Source: Arthrobacter bussei (GTDB lineage Bacteria > Actinomycetota > Actinomycetes > Actinomycetales > Micrococcaceae). From it: a stretch of DNA of 64,000 nucleotides. A program made the translations under genes and the position numbers. Position 1 is the first letter of the stretch, and the number at the start of each line of letters is the position of its first letter. This document shows, one piece after another, positions 7,514-15,495 of this stretch. The DNA is taken from assembly GCF_009377195.2 (NCBI RefSeq), contig NZ_VJXX01000003.1, forward strand, positions 62,001 through 126,000, written 5' to 3'. A model generated the notes under the pieces. It saw only the letters and a program-made list of their open reading frames with translations. It made no database searches and was not told where the DNA came from.

Positions 7514-10105
7514 TCAGTTGGGGATGACCGAGAACAGGACCTTCCTCTTCACCATGACCCAGATGATCAGGGTGACCACGGCGTGGATGACGAGGCCCTG
7601 CCAGAAGCTGGTGCGGTCCAGTCCCGGCAGGTTCCCGACCGCGAGCACGAAGAACACATGGACGATGAACACGTACAGGCTGGACTGCCCGAGCGGGATG
7701 TAGAGCCAGCCGAAGGCCCTGTTCAGCGGCTTCCAGAAGGAGGTTAGGATGGCATGCGCGGCGACGACGAAGAACGCCAGGTCGATCAGGCGCCCCGGCT
7801 GCATGAAGACGCGGACGTACCCGGCGTCGTACAGGCTCTCGTAGAAGCCGGCGGGGATGAACGGGAGCTGCAGGCGGAACGTCGAGTCGAGCCAGAGCAG
7901 GCCGAGTCCGAGTGCGTAGAGGCCGAGCAGCGTGCCGATGAGGATCTTGCCCCAGCTGCGGCTCAGCGTGTCGATGATGCGGCGGCGGTAGAAGCCGATC
8001 ACGATCCCGTGCACGAAGATCACCTGCCAGGTCAGCAGCGGGAACACGTCCTGGAACTGCGAATCGAGCACGCGGACGTGGACGATGCTGTCCAGCACGT
8101 ACAGCGCCCAGCTGACCAGGAGCAGCAGCCACCACAGCTTCCTGCGCAGCAGCTCGACGAGCAGCGGCACCGAGAGGGTCAGCACCACGAACAGTCCCAT
8201 GATGTTGAACGTCCACGGTCCCATGCTGAGCAGCAGCAGGTCCTGGATGGCGTAGCCGGGCGGCGGGTAGTCGAAGAGGCGTGCCGCGTTCGGGTAGAGG
8301 TCGTAGACCCGCCCGACGGCGCCCTCCCCGGTGTCCCCCGTCCCGCGGTCGGTGAAGGTGGTGATCACCGAGGCGTCGATGAACGGCACGAGCGAGAGCA
8401 GGTAGACGGCGATCACGACCCCGAGGGCGGTGAGGTAGAGGCGCAGGGCGCGCTTCATGTTGCCCTTGAGGGCGGCCCCGGAACCGAGCTTCCGGACGGC
8501 GATGGGATAGACCATCCCCATCACGACGCCGGAGAGCAGCACGAACAGCTCGGCTCCGGTGATCGCGCCGACGATGTTGAGCGCCACGAAGGACCACGGC
8601 CCCGCCACCTCGATGTGCGTGACGACGACGGCGGTGATGATCCAGCCGCGCAGCAGGTCCAGGCGCATGTCGCGCGGGTTCTGCTCGTTCGGGTAACGCC
8701 ACTGCGGCACGACCTTACGCGCCAGGCCGGCGAGGAGCACCAGCAGGAACAGCCCGACGACGGAAGCCACCAGCCAGCTCATCGCCGTGTTGGGGGAGGA
8801 CCCGGACTGCCAGACCTGGGACGTCGACTCGTTGGCGTCCTCCTGCCGGACGACGTCGGTGACGGGACCGAGGCGGAGGTCCGCAGCGGCGTCGAGCGTG
8901 TCCGTCAGCGCCGCCGTCGTCCCGTCCTCCATGCTCAGCCGCCAGTCGACGACATGGCCCTCGGCCTCCGGCTCGGGCCTCGACGCCTCGAGCCAGGCGA
9001 CCATCCCGATCTCGGGGTACTCGGCGGCGATCACCGGATCGAACAGCTGCTCCAGCCAGGCGGCTTTGATGTCGGCCTCGGGCGCACTGTCGGCGTCCTC
9101 GGGATCGAAGAGGGCCGCGGTCTGGACGAGGAACCGCTTGTCCTTCCCGGCGGCGTACTCCTTGGCGAAGTCGATCGTCGGGGCACCGGGCGCGATGCCG
9201 TAGGTACCGGCGAGCTGGTCGGCGAACTTGTCCGGCTCGGGCAGCACGGAGGTCTCGATGGCCCCGGAGTACTCGCGGGTGCCGTCGGCACTCGTCGTCG
9301 GGCCCTGCTCGTAACTGCCGAAGTGGTAGAGGGACAGGCCCACCCAGTCCACGGCGTCGTCACCCGGGTAGTACGGGGCGTAGGGGTCGTCGCCGCCGTC
9401 GATCAGGCCGTTGCCGTTCGTGTCGAGCGCGGGGACCGAGCCGGCCTCCAGGCCCTCGACGGCGCCGTACGCCTCGGTGAACGGGTACCCGGCCGCGTAG
9501 GAGGGCGCCCACACCAGGGCGGCGCCCGGCGCGCGCTCGTGCACGGCGCCCGCCACGGTCCGGAACGCGTCCACGTAGGCGTCGGGGTGCTGTCCCCAGC
9601 TGTGCCAGGTGCCGTTCATCTCCGGTGCGAAGCGGAGGAAGAACGCGGTGCGGAACTCCTCGTCGAGGCGCGCCAGAGTGTCCGCCAGGACCTCGGCGTC
9701 CGCCTCCGTCAGCTCGGTGAGCGGCTTCGAGGGCTCGAGGGTCACGACGGCGAGGGCGCCGAGTGGCGCGTCCTGCCGGACGAGGTCGGCGAGATCCCGC
9801 TCGGCGACGGCGTCCAGCGGGTAGGCGACGGGCCGGCTGAAGAACGACGGCGTGCTGCCGGTGCGGTCGGCGTAGGCGCGGGCGTTGTCCGTGGACCAGT
9901 CGAGCTCGGGGCCGAAGTACCGTCCGGCCGCGAGGCCGGTCGGGTCCCCGACCGGTGACTCGTCGGCACCCACGGTGGTGGCGGGCAGGTTCCCGGCCAG
10001 GGCATGGGCAGGGGTCCCGCCGCCGAGCACCCCGGCCACCAGGACCAGGAGGAGGATGAGGGCGCGCACGCCTGTGGGTGGCGCTGCCGTCGTCGTCGGG
10101 CTCAC
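7514..10105 (-). CDS. GH26-like domain fused to OpgC-type membrane acyltransferase
   Basis: 863 residues from GTG 10105, whose first bases overlap the stop of the upstream GT2 (GTGA, 4 bp). Residues 14-36 form a signal peptide/anchor. Residues about 45-405 resemble GH26 beta-mannanases: FLRFAPEMNGTWHSWG holds the acid/base Glu162, and a calcium-loop-like DTNGNGLIDGGDD is at 229-241. Where GH26 has its nucleophile Glu, this protein reads KRFLVQTAAL, so catalysis is doubtful. Residue 443-463 is a membrane helix. Residues about 475-860 form an OpgC/acyltransferase-3-like domain with about ten helices, RLDLLRGW and His497. Inference: it binds an exported glycan and decorates it with acyl groups. 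Confidence 0.85.
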   Translation of the reverse strand: MSPTTTAAPPTGVRALILLLVLVAGVLGGGTPAHALAGNLPATTVGADESPVGDPTGLAAGRYFGPELDWSTDNARAYADRTGSTPSFFSRPVAYPLDAVAERDLADLVRQDAPLGALAVVTLEPSKPLTELTEADAEVLADTLARLDEEFRTAFFLRFAPEMNGTWHSWGQHPDAYVDAFRTVAGAVHERAPGAALVWAPSYAAGYPFTEAYGAVEGLEAGSVPALDTNGNGLIDGGDDPYAPYYPGDDAVDWVGLSLYHFGSYEQGPTTSADGTREYSGAIETSVLPEPDKFADQLAGTYGIAPGAPTIDFAKEYAAGKDKRFLVQTAALFDPEDADSAPEADIKAAWLEQLFDPVIAAEYPEIGMVAWLEASRPEPEAEGHVVDWRLSMEDGTTAALTDTLDAAADLRLGPVTDVVRQEDANESTSQVWQSGSSPNTAMSWLVASVVGLFLLVLLAGLARKVVPQWRYPNEQNPRDMRLDLLRGWIITAVVVTHIEVAGPWSFVALNIVGAITGAELFVLLSGVVMGMVYPIAVRKLGSGAALKGNMKRALRLYLTALGVVIAVYLLSLVPFIDASVITTFTDRGTGDTGEGAVGRVYDLYPNAARLFDYPPPGYAIQDLLLLSMGPWTFNIMGLFVVLTLSVPLLVELLRRKLWWLLLLVSWALYVLDSIVHVRVLDSQFQDVFPLLTWQVIFVHGIVIGFYRRRIIDTLSRSWGKILIGTLLGLYALGLGLLWLDSTFRLQLPFIPAGFYESLYDAGYVRVFMQPGRLIDLAFFVVAAHAILTSFWKPLNRAFGWLYIPLGQSSLYVFIVHVFFVLAVGNLPGLDRTSFWQGLVIHAVVTLIIWVMVKRKVLFSVIPN

Positions 10106-12174
10106 GCCTTCGCGTCCTGCCGGGCCTTCGCCTCCGCGATGTCCGCCTGGTAGTGCTCGTAGCCGCGGTAGCGCACGGCTTCGATGATCACGCTGAAGAT
10201 CACGAGGTCGAAGATCACCCAGACGATGTTCACCGACGTGCCCAGGATGTCGGCCTGTCCCACGAGCATGCGGATGATGCCGATGATCACGGCGGCGACC
10301 AGCAGGCCCATCGCCCACAGCTGGGGCTTCACGAGGTCCCAGCGGAGCTGGTGGTCCTGCTGCAGGGTCTTCGGCGTCACGGCGAAGTCCAGGCTCCGCC
10401 CGAGGTACACGTTGCCGAACGCCGAGGTGATGGACCGGATCCAGATGGGGAACAGGGCGAGGGAGTACTGCTGCCCGCGCCAGGTCTTGACCCCCTTGCC
10501 GACGACGGCGAAGAGCAGCTGGTTGACCAGCAGGAAGGGGATGAGGCGGATGAAGAACTCCGTGCTGATGGAGTTCACGGGGAGGATGCCGAAGATCAGG
10601 TAGATGATCGGCGCGGCGATGTAGATGATCGCCGCGAAACCCGAGAGGTAGCTCCACATGGTCGCCCCGTACATCAGTTTCTGGGCGATCGTGAGGCCCT
10701 TCTGCGCGAAGGGGTTCTCGCGGAACAGTACCTGGATGGTGCCCTGTGCCCAGCGCAGGCGCTGTGTGAGCATGGAGTTCAGGTCCTCCGGTGCCAGTCC
10801 GTCGGCGAGCTTCTCGTGGTGGTAGGCCGTCTCCCACTTCAGGGAGTGCAGGCGCATGCACGTGGCCATGTCCTCCGTGACGGAGATGGTGGCCATGGGC
10901 ATCACGGCCTGCGCCTCGCCGCCGCGGTCCGCGTTGACCGACTCGATGAGCACCCGGACGGCGTCGATCGCGGCGAGCGGCGACCAGGAGCGCTGGGCGA
11001 GCTGGTCGAGCGCGGCGTCGTCGACGACGGCGAGTCCGGGCGTGCTGATGGAGGCGTCCTGCAGTCCCTCCTCCAGTCCGATGATGTCGAGGTCCGCGAG
11101 GGAGGCGAGGTCCTCGTGGAAGGCGGCGATGTCCGCGGCGACGAGCCCGCGGGTCACGGCCTGCATGCGCTGCTGGAACTCGTAGGTGACCTCGGAGATG
11201 CCATGGCCCTTCCCGAGGCGCCGGCGCACGCGCCGGATGTCCTTCGCCACGAGGTCGAGGGCTTCCTCGACCCGCTCTGAGTCGGGGCCGAGCCCCTTCT
11301 TGGCCTTGGCGATGACCTTGTCCGAGGTCTTCAGGGCCTTGTGGAGGGCCAGCTCGATCTCGGAGACGTACCGGGTGACGCCGAGCTGCATGAGGGCCTC
11401 GCGGCGGATGATCGCGTTGGACCCGCAGAAGAAGGCGGCGTTCCAGCCGTCCTTGCCCTGCTGGATGGGGCCGTAGAACAGGGGTGCCTGGCTGCCCAGG
11501 GGATCGGAGTCCGGGACGTTGACGAACACCTGCGGCGTCTGGACCAGGGCCATCTTCTCGTTCGTGAAGTAGCCGAGCGTCCGGTCGAGGATGAGCGGAT
11601 CGGGGATCTGGTCGGCGTCCAGGATCACGAGGAACTCCCCGTCGGTGGACATCAGGGCGTTGTTGAGGTTGCCGGCCTTCGCATGGCGCGGCATGTCCTT
11701 CCAGTCGGCGGAGCGCGTGATCCAGCCGATACCCTCCGCCTCGGCTGCTGCGCGCACCTCGGCGCGGTTGCCGTCGTCGAGGATCCACGTCCGGTGCGGG
11801 TAGCGGATGGCCTTGGCGGCGCGGGCCGTGGTGAGGACGAGGTCCAGCGGTTCGTTGTAGGTGGTGATGAAGACATCGACGGTGAGGCCTTCGGGTGCCT
11901 CGGGCGGCGTGCGCTTCTTCAGCTTCCACACCGTGAAGCCGAACAGCAGGGAGTCGATCAGGGAGTAGGTCTCCGCGAGGATCAGCGGGATGGCGATCCA
12001 CCAGGCATCCCAGTTGATGGAGAAGAGCCATCGCCAGACGATGTAGTTGATGCCCAGTACCGCGGTGACCAGCACGATCGCCCGGATGAGGAGCGTCCTG
12101 CCCTTCGGGAGGTCGTCATGCGCTGCGCTGCGCCGGGCGCGCTCGGACGGCCCGATCGGCGGAGTGTTCCCCAT
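10102..12174 (-). CDS. Cellulose-synthase-like processive GT2 glycosyltransferase
   Basis: 690 residues. Two N-terminal membrane helices (31-50, 56-78) precede a GT2 domain with LDDG (Asp133/134), DAD (186-188), TED (433-435) and QRLRW (471-475), the D,D,D,QxxRW set of BcsA-type processive synthases. About five C-terminal helices (residues 505-665) follow. There is no PilZ domain. The gap between DAD and TED is 247 residues, about 150 more than in BcsA; the insertion (about 266-428) is charged and partly coiled-coil. ATG 12174 is chosen because upstream frame is antisense. It is translationally coupled to the GH26-OpgC gene. The polymer made is unknown. Confidence 0.88.
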   Translation of the reverse strand: MGNTPPIGPSERARRSAAHDDLPKGRTLLIRAIVLVTAVLGINYIVWRWLFSINWDAWWIAIPLILAETYSLIDSLLFGFTVWKLKKRTPPEAPEGLTVDVFITTYNEPLDLVLTTARAAKAIRYPHRTWILDDGNRAEVRAAAEAEGIGWITRSADWKDMPRHAKAGNLNNALMSTDGEFLVILDADQIPDPLILDRTLGYFTNEKMALVQTPQVFVNVPDSDPLGSQAPLFYGPIQQGKDGWNAAFFCGSNAIIRREALMQLGVTRYVSEIELALHKALKTSDKVIAKAKKGLGPDSERVEEALDLVAKDIRRVRRRLGKGHGISEVTYEFQQRMQAVTRGLVAADIAAFHEDLASLADLDIIGLEEGLQDASISTPGLAVVDDAALDQLAQRSWSPLAAIDAVRVLIESVNADRGGEAQAVMPMATISVTEDMATCMRLHSLKWETAYHHEKLADGLAPEDLNSMLTQRLRWAQGTIQVLFRENPFAQKGLTIAQKLMYGATMWSYLSGFAAIIYIAAPIIYLIFGILPVNSISTEFFIRLIPFLLVNQLLFAVVGKGVKTWRGQQYSLALFPIWIRSITSAFGNVYLGRSLDFAVTPKTLQQDHQLRWDLVKPQLWAMGLLVAAVIIGIIRMLVGQADILGTSVNIVWVIFDLVIFSVIIEAVRYRGYEHYQADIAEAKARQDAKA

Positions 12175-12450
12175 GCTTCTGTGCTCTCCATCTGTTGCGC
12201 GCACGCGCGGGCGCGTCGCTTCGGTGACTTGTGTGCGCCGGGCCGGCCGCACTGAGACGCTCACCGGGCCACGAGGGACCGTGCAGCATGCACCAAAGGT
12301 ACCCGAGCGTGCTGCCGCTGCCACGTCGGGCATCGACTTGCGGTAATGCTGGGCACAATCTGCGCCGGACCATGGCACCGGCCGCATCCCGGTGCGCGAG
12401 GATTGAAGGGCCGGCACCGCGTGTGCGTGCCGGTGCCGCTGGGGCAGCCG

Positions 12451-12529
12451 CCCGGCGAGAAGGGCAAACCCGGTGCGAACCGGCGACGCAAAGCCACGGG
12501 ACCCCAGGGGTCAGCCGGGCTACCGAACC
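12451..12529 (+). promoter_or_regulatory. Cyclic-di-GMP-I (GEMM-I) riboswitch
   Basis: The leader of the GH16-like gene carries the conserved blocks GGGCAAACC (12462-12470), GACGCAAAGCCACGGG (12485-12500) and CAGCCGGGCTACCG (12512-12525). Between the first two is a perfect hairpin CCGGT-GCGA-ACCGG whose GNRA tetraloop (12475-12478) matches the docking loop of the class, and GACC-CCAG-GGTC forms the second helix. The Shine-Dalgarno AGAAGG (12530-12535) directly follows the 3' strand and the ATG is at 12543, so control is probably at translation initiation. On or off polarity cannot be read from sequence. Confidence 0.88.
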
Positions 12530-12542
12530 AGAAGGCGTGTGC

Positions 12543-13919
12543 ATGCTCCGTCGTCCAGCACTCCGTTCCGCCCTCAGCGGGGTCCTCTCGGCCCTCCTGC
12601 TCGCCGTCGCCGTACCCACGCCGGTCCTCGCGGCGGATACGACCCCGATGGCGGCCGTTCCCGGTCCCGTGGGTGATTTCGCCTGGAAGGGCCTCAACTG
12701 GGAGAAGCGCTGGTGGAGCGGCGCACCGAACTACAACAAGCGGTTCGATCCCGCCAACGTCAGCAGCCCTGACGCCAACGGCCACGTGACCATGACGCTG
12801 TCGAATCCGACCGGCGCCGCAACCATCGGCGCCGAGTTCAACACGACCCGTCACGGCTTCGGCTACGGCACCTACAGCACCACCATCGAGAAGGACCTCA
12901 CCACGCTCCAGAAGGAGGTGGTGTGGGGCTGCCTGTTCACCTACGACCCCGCCGTCGCCCCGGGCTACAACGAGATGGACCTGTGCGAGGCCAGCTCGTG
13001 GGGCGGCGGCAGCAACTACGGCCAGGTGTGGCCCATCACGCAGGGGCACGGCTACTGGTTCGACGCGAGCAAGGGACCCGGGGTCGGCAACGACACGGCG
13101 ATCTTCGGCGTCACGAACCATCCGATCCTCACGCATCGCATGGTGTGGGAGCCGGACAGGCTGACGTTCGAGACCTTCGCGGGGGAAGGCTACGGCGGCC
13201 CCCTGCTCAAGCGGACGGTGATGCAGGGCCCGAACGTCCCTGAGCCGGCCCGGGAGACCATCCACTTCAACCTCTGGGTGACCGACGGCGGGGGAGGGGA
13301 TCCGGCCCAGGTGAAACCGGAGAAGGTGGTGGTGAGGGACTTCTCGTTCACGCCTGCGCCGGTGACGGTTCCCGCCCCGTCGCCGACGGTTCCTGCGCCG
13401 TCGCCGTCCGCGAGTCCGGCGCCGACCGTTCCTGCGCCGTCGCCGTCCGCGAGTCCGGCGCCGACCGTTCCTGCGCCGTCGCCGTCCGCGAGTCCGTCGC
13501 CCACCGTTCCTGCGCCGACACCTACGCCGACGAAGCCGGCCCCGACACCGAGCCCGTCACCGACCGTACCTGCGCCGACGCCGACGAAGCCGGCCCCGAC
13601 ACCGAGCCCGTCACCGACCGTTCCTGCGCCGACGAAGCCGGCCCCGACACCCACGCCCACGGCGAGTCCGTCGCCGAAGCCGCCCGCCCTGCCCAGCGCC
13701 ATCACGCTCGCGGCCAGGAACACCACGGTGCATCGGCTGTACGCCACGACGCTGACGTGGTCCGGGGCTCAGGGGTCCACGGTCACCCTGGTGGCCAACG
13801 GAAGTCGCCGCCCGGTCGTGAACTCGGGCCGGATGGCGACCTCGTCGAAGACACCCTCGGCGCGGTACCAGATCTGTGACGCGTCCCGCTGCTCGCCGAT
13901 CGTCCTCGGCGGGCGCTGA
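12543..13919 (+). CDS. Secreted GH16-like (concanavalin-fold) protein with Pro-rich linker
   Basis: 458 residues. An N-terminal signal peptide ends near VLAADT. Residues about 40-275 form a GH16/lectin-like beta-jellyroll with [11 protein letters not shown], the catalytic-type motif EMDLCE (ExDxxE) and a C-terminal FNLWVTDG strand. Then comes a Pro/Ser/Thr linker of about 110 residues with repeats of [15 protein letters not shown]-terminal module follows ([18 protein letters not shown] ... [10 protein letters not shown]) like the small Fn3-related domains of secreted actinobacterial hydrolases. The ATG lies 13 nt after a cyclic-di-GMP riboswitch, and the gene is divergent from the GT2/OpgC operon. 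It may trim or bind that polysaccharide; the substrate is unknown. Confidence 0.82.
   Translation: MLRRPALRSALSGVLSALLLAVAVPTPVLAADTTPMAAVPGPVGDFAWKGLNWEKRWWSGAPNYNKRFDPANVSSPDANGHVTMTLSNPTGAATIGAEFNTTRHGFGYGTYSTTIEKDLTTLQKEVVWGCLFTYDPAVAPGYNEMDLCEASSWGGGSNYGQVWPITQGHGYWFDASKGPGVGNDTAIFGVTNHPILTHRMVWEPDRLTFETFAGEGYGGPLLKRTVMQGPNVPEPARETIHFNLWVTDGGGGDPAQVKPEKVVVRDFSFTPAPVTVPAPSPTVPAPSPSASPAPTVPAPSPSASPAPTVPAPSPSASPSPTVPAPTPTPTKPAPTPSPSPTVPAPTPTKPAPTPSPSPTVPAPTKPAPTPTPTASPSPKPPALPSAITLAARNTTVHRLYATTLTWSGAQGSTVTLVANGSRRPVVNSGRMATSSKTPSARYQICDASRCSPIVLGGR
13389..13505 (+). repeat. Three tandem 39-bp repeats encoding Pro-rich linker
   Basis: Copies start at 13389, 13428 and 13467, each encoding [13 protein letters not shown] or a close variant. 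A second family of longer units with ACGAAGCCGGCCCCGACACC follows to about 13650. The array is in frame, so copy-number change would alter linker length without frameshift. Confidence 0.85.
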
Positions 13920-13954
13920 CGCCGCACCCGACCAGGCGGTCGACGACGGCGCAC

Positions 13955-13980
13955 GGTCCGCTGCCGGGCCCCGGCGGACC
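13955..13980. terminator. Hairpin between convergent genes
   Basis: GGTCCGC and GCGGACC flank an inner CCGG/CCGG pairing in the 60-bp gap between the GH16-like gene and the convergent reductase. It probably ends transcription from either side. Confidence 0.4.
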
Positions 13981-14663
13981 TACATGTCGGCGTAGCGCCG
14001 GGCCTGTTCGAGTGCTTCGCGCATTGCGTCCGCGGCGAGCCGGGGCCCGTAGGCGGCTGTGTCCCGCTGGAAGCGCCACCCCTCGGCGAGCGGCCCGGCG
14101 TCGACGGTGTCGAAGCCGAACTCGTCGAGCAGTTCGGCGACGGCCTGCTTCGCATCGGAATCGTCCCCGGCGATCGGCAGGGCGCGGCGGTCCGGTGTCC
14201 CCGCAGGTGTCCCGTCCGTGGTCAGCTGCGCGAAGTGGATGTTGTTGAAGACCTTCACCACGGAGGAACCGGGCAGGTGGCGCTGCACGAGCTCGCTCGT
14301 CGTCGTGCTCTCGTCGTCGAGCTCGGCGATGTGGCCGTCGCGCTCGGGGTAGTAGTTGCACGTGTCGATGACGAGCTTGCCGGCGAGTGGCTGTGCGGGA
14401 ACCGCTCCGATGTCCTTCAGCGGGATCGTGACGACGACGACGTCGCCCTGCGTCGCCGCGTCCTCCGCGGTGCCGGCGCGGGCTCCGTCACCGAGCTCCG
14501 CGACGAGGTCCTGCAGCGTCTCCGGTCCACGGGAGTTGCTCATGATCACCCGGTAGCCGCGCTCCACGGCGAGGCGCGCCAGGTGCGAGCCGATGTTGCC
14601 GCTGCCGATGAAGCCGATGGTGCTGCGGGGTGCCCCCGACGGTGCTGCCATATTCTCTGTCAT
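13980..14663 (-). CDS. NADPH-dependent F420-reductase-like / NAD(P)-binding oxidoreductase
   Basis: About 227 residues. The N-terminal Rossmann motif IGFIGSGNIGSHLA is followed by MSNSRGPE, which binds the NADP phosphate in the F420H2:NADP oxidoreductase family (COG2085). DVVVVTIPLKDI and the segment VVKVFNNIHFAQL are also typical. The start is uncertain: ATG 14663 and ATG 14651 are close and the Shine-Dalgarno is poorly spaced for both. Related proteins reduce F420 or small carbonyl compounds; nothing nearby tells which. It stands alone downstream of the response regulator gene. Confidence 0.75.
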   Translation of the reverse strand: MTENMAAPSGAPRSTIGFIGSGNIGSHLARLAVERGYRVIMSNSRGPETLQDLVAELGDGARAGTAEDAATQGDVVVVTIPLKDIGAVPAQPLAGKLVIDTCNYYPERDGHIAELDDESTTTSELVQRHLPGSSVVKVFNNIHFAQLTTDGTPAGTPDRRALPIAGDDSDAKQAVAELLDEFGFDTVDAGPLAEGWRFQRDTAAYGPRLAADAMREALEQARRYADM

Positions 14664-14742
14664 GCCCTCCACAACCCCCTTCAGCGGTGGATATTCCTGC
14701 CGGACGTCCTGTCCGGGGCCTCCACGACGGCGCACGGGCCGG

Positions 14743-15495
14743 TCAACCCTGCCCGGCGTCCGTCCACACGTAGAACTTCTCCGGCCGTCCGGCGGACCCG
14801 TACTGCGGCACGATGCGCGCCTGCCCGCGTGAGACCAGGAATTCCAGGTAGCGCCGGGCACTCACGCGGGCCATGCCGAGGCGGTCGGCGACATCGGACG
14901 CCGACGTCCCCCGGCCGTGCCCCCGGAGGTCCAGCATGACGGCATCGAGCGTCGGCGCGGAGAGCCCCTTCGGGGTCGCCAGCGTGGCGGTGCGGGTGGT
15001 CCCCGGGACCGCTCCGCTCGGCGCCGTCGTGCGCAGGAGCTGGTCGATCCGCCCCTGGTCGAGGGCCGAGGCACCCTCCGACGCGTGCGAGTGGAGCTCA
15101 CGCCGGTACTCCACGTAGTGGTCCAGGCGCTGGTTGAGCACGGCGGCGCTGAACGGCTTCACGAGGTAGTGCAGCACGCCACCCGCGACGGCGGCCCGCA
15201 CGGTGTCGAGCTCCCGCGCCGCGGTGATCGCGATGACGTCGAGCGGTTCGCCGGGCCGGTTCCGCAGGGCGCGCAGCACGTCGATGCCCGTTATGTCGGG
15301 GAGGTGGATGTCGAGCAGGACGAGGCGGGGTCGCAGCAGCTCCGCGAGCTCCAGCGCCCGCGCACCCGTATGAGCGGCGCCCACGACGTCGAAGGCCCCG
15401 TGCGCGAGCAGGAACCCCGTGTGGATGCCGGCCACCTCGTGGTCGTCGTCGACCACGAGCGTCGGGATCAGGGGTACGGCGGGTGGCGTGCTCAT
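14743..15495 (-). CDS. Response regulator of CitB/DcuR type
   Basis: 250 residues. The receiver domain (10-125) has the acidic pocket VVDDDHE, phosphoacceptor Asp62 (LVLLDIHLP) and Lys113 (LVKPF). A linker leads to a C-terminal HTH (about 185-240, TSASDVADRLGMARVSARRYLEFLV). The layout is that of CitB, DcuR and related regulators of di- and tricarboxylate uptake. Its ATG overlaps the kinase stop by 4 bp, so the two are translationally coupled. The divergent tctCBA operon is the obvious target. Confidence 0.9.
   Translation of the reverse strand: MSTPPAVPLIPTLVVDDDHEVAGIHTGFLLAHGAFDVVGAAHTGARALELAELLRPRLVLLDIHLPDITGIDVLRALRNRPGEPLDVIAITAARELDTVRAAVAGGVLHYLVKPFSAAVLNQRLDHYVEYRRELHSHASEGASALDQGRIDQLLRTTAPSGAVPGTTRTATLATPKGLSAPTLDAVMLDLRGHGRGTSASDVADRLGMARVSARRYLEFLVSRGQARIVPQYGSAGRPEKFYVWTDAGQG

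Noticed and set aside
7514-12031. A single 1505-residue open frame on the minus strand
   Set aside because: Its first 640 codons are an out-of-frame shadow of the GT2 gene. The real protein starts at GTG 10105, overlapping the GT2 stop.
12175-12450. A second GEMM-type riboswitch for the GT2 operon
   Set aside because: The minus-strand leader was read for GCAAACC and ACGCAAAGCC blocks and has none.
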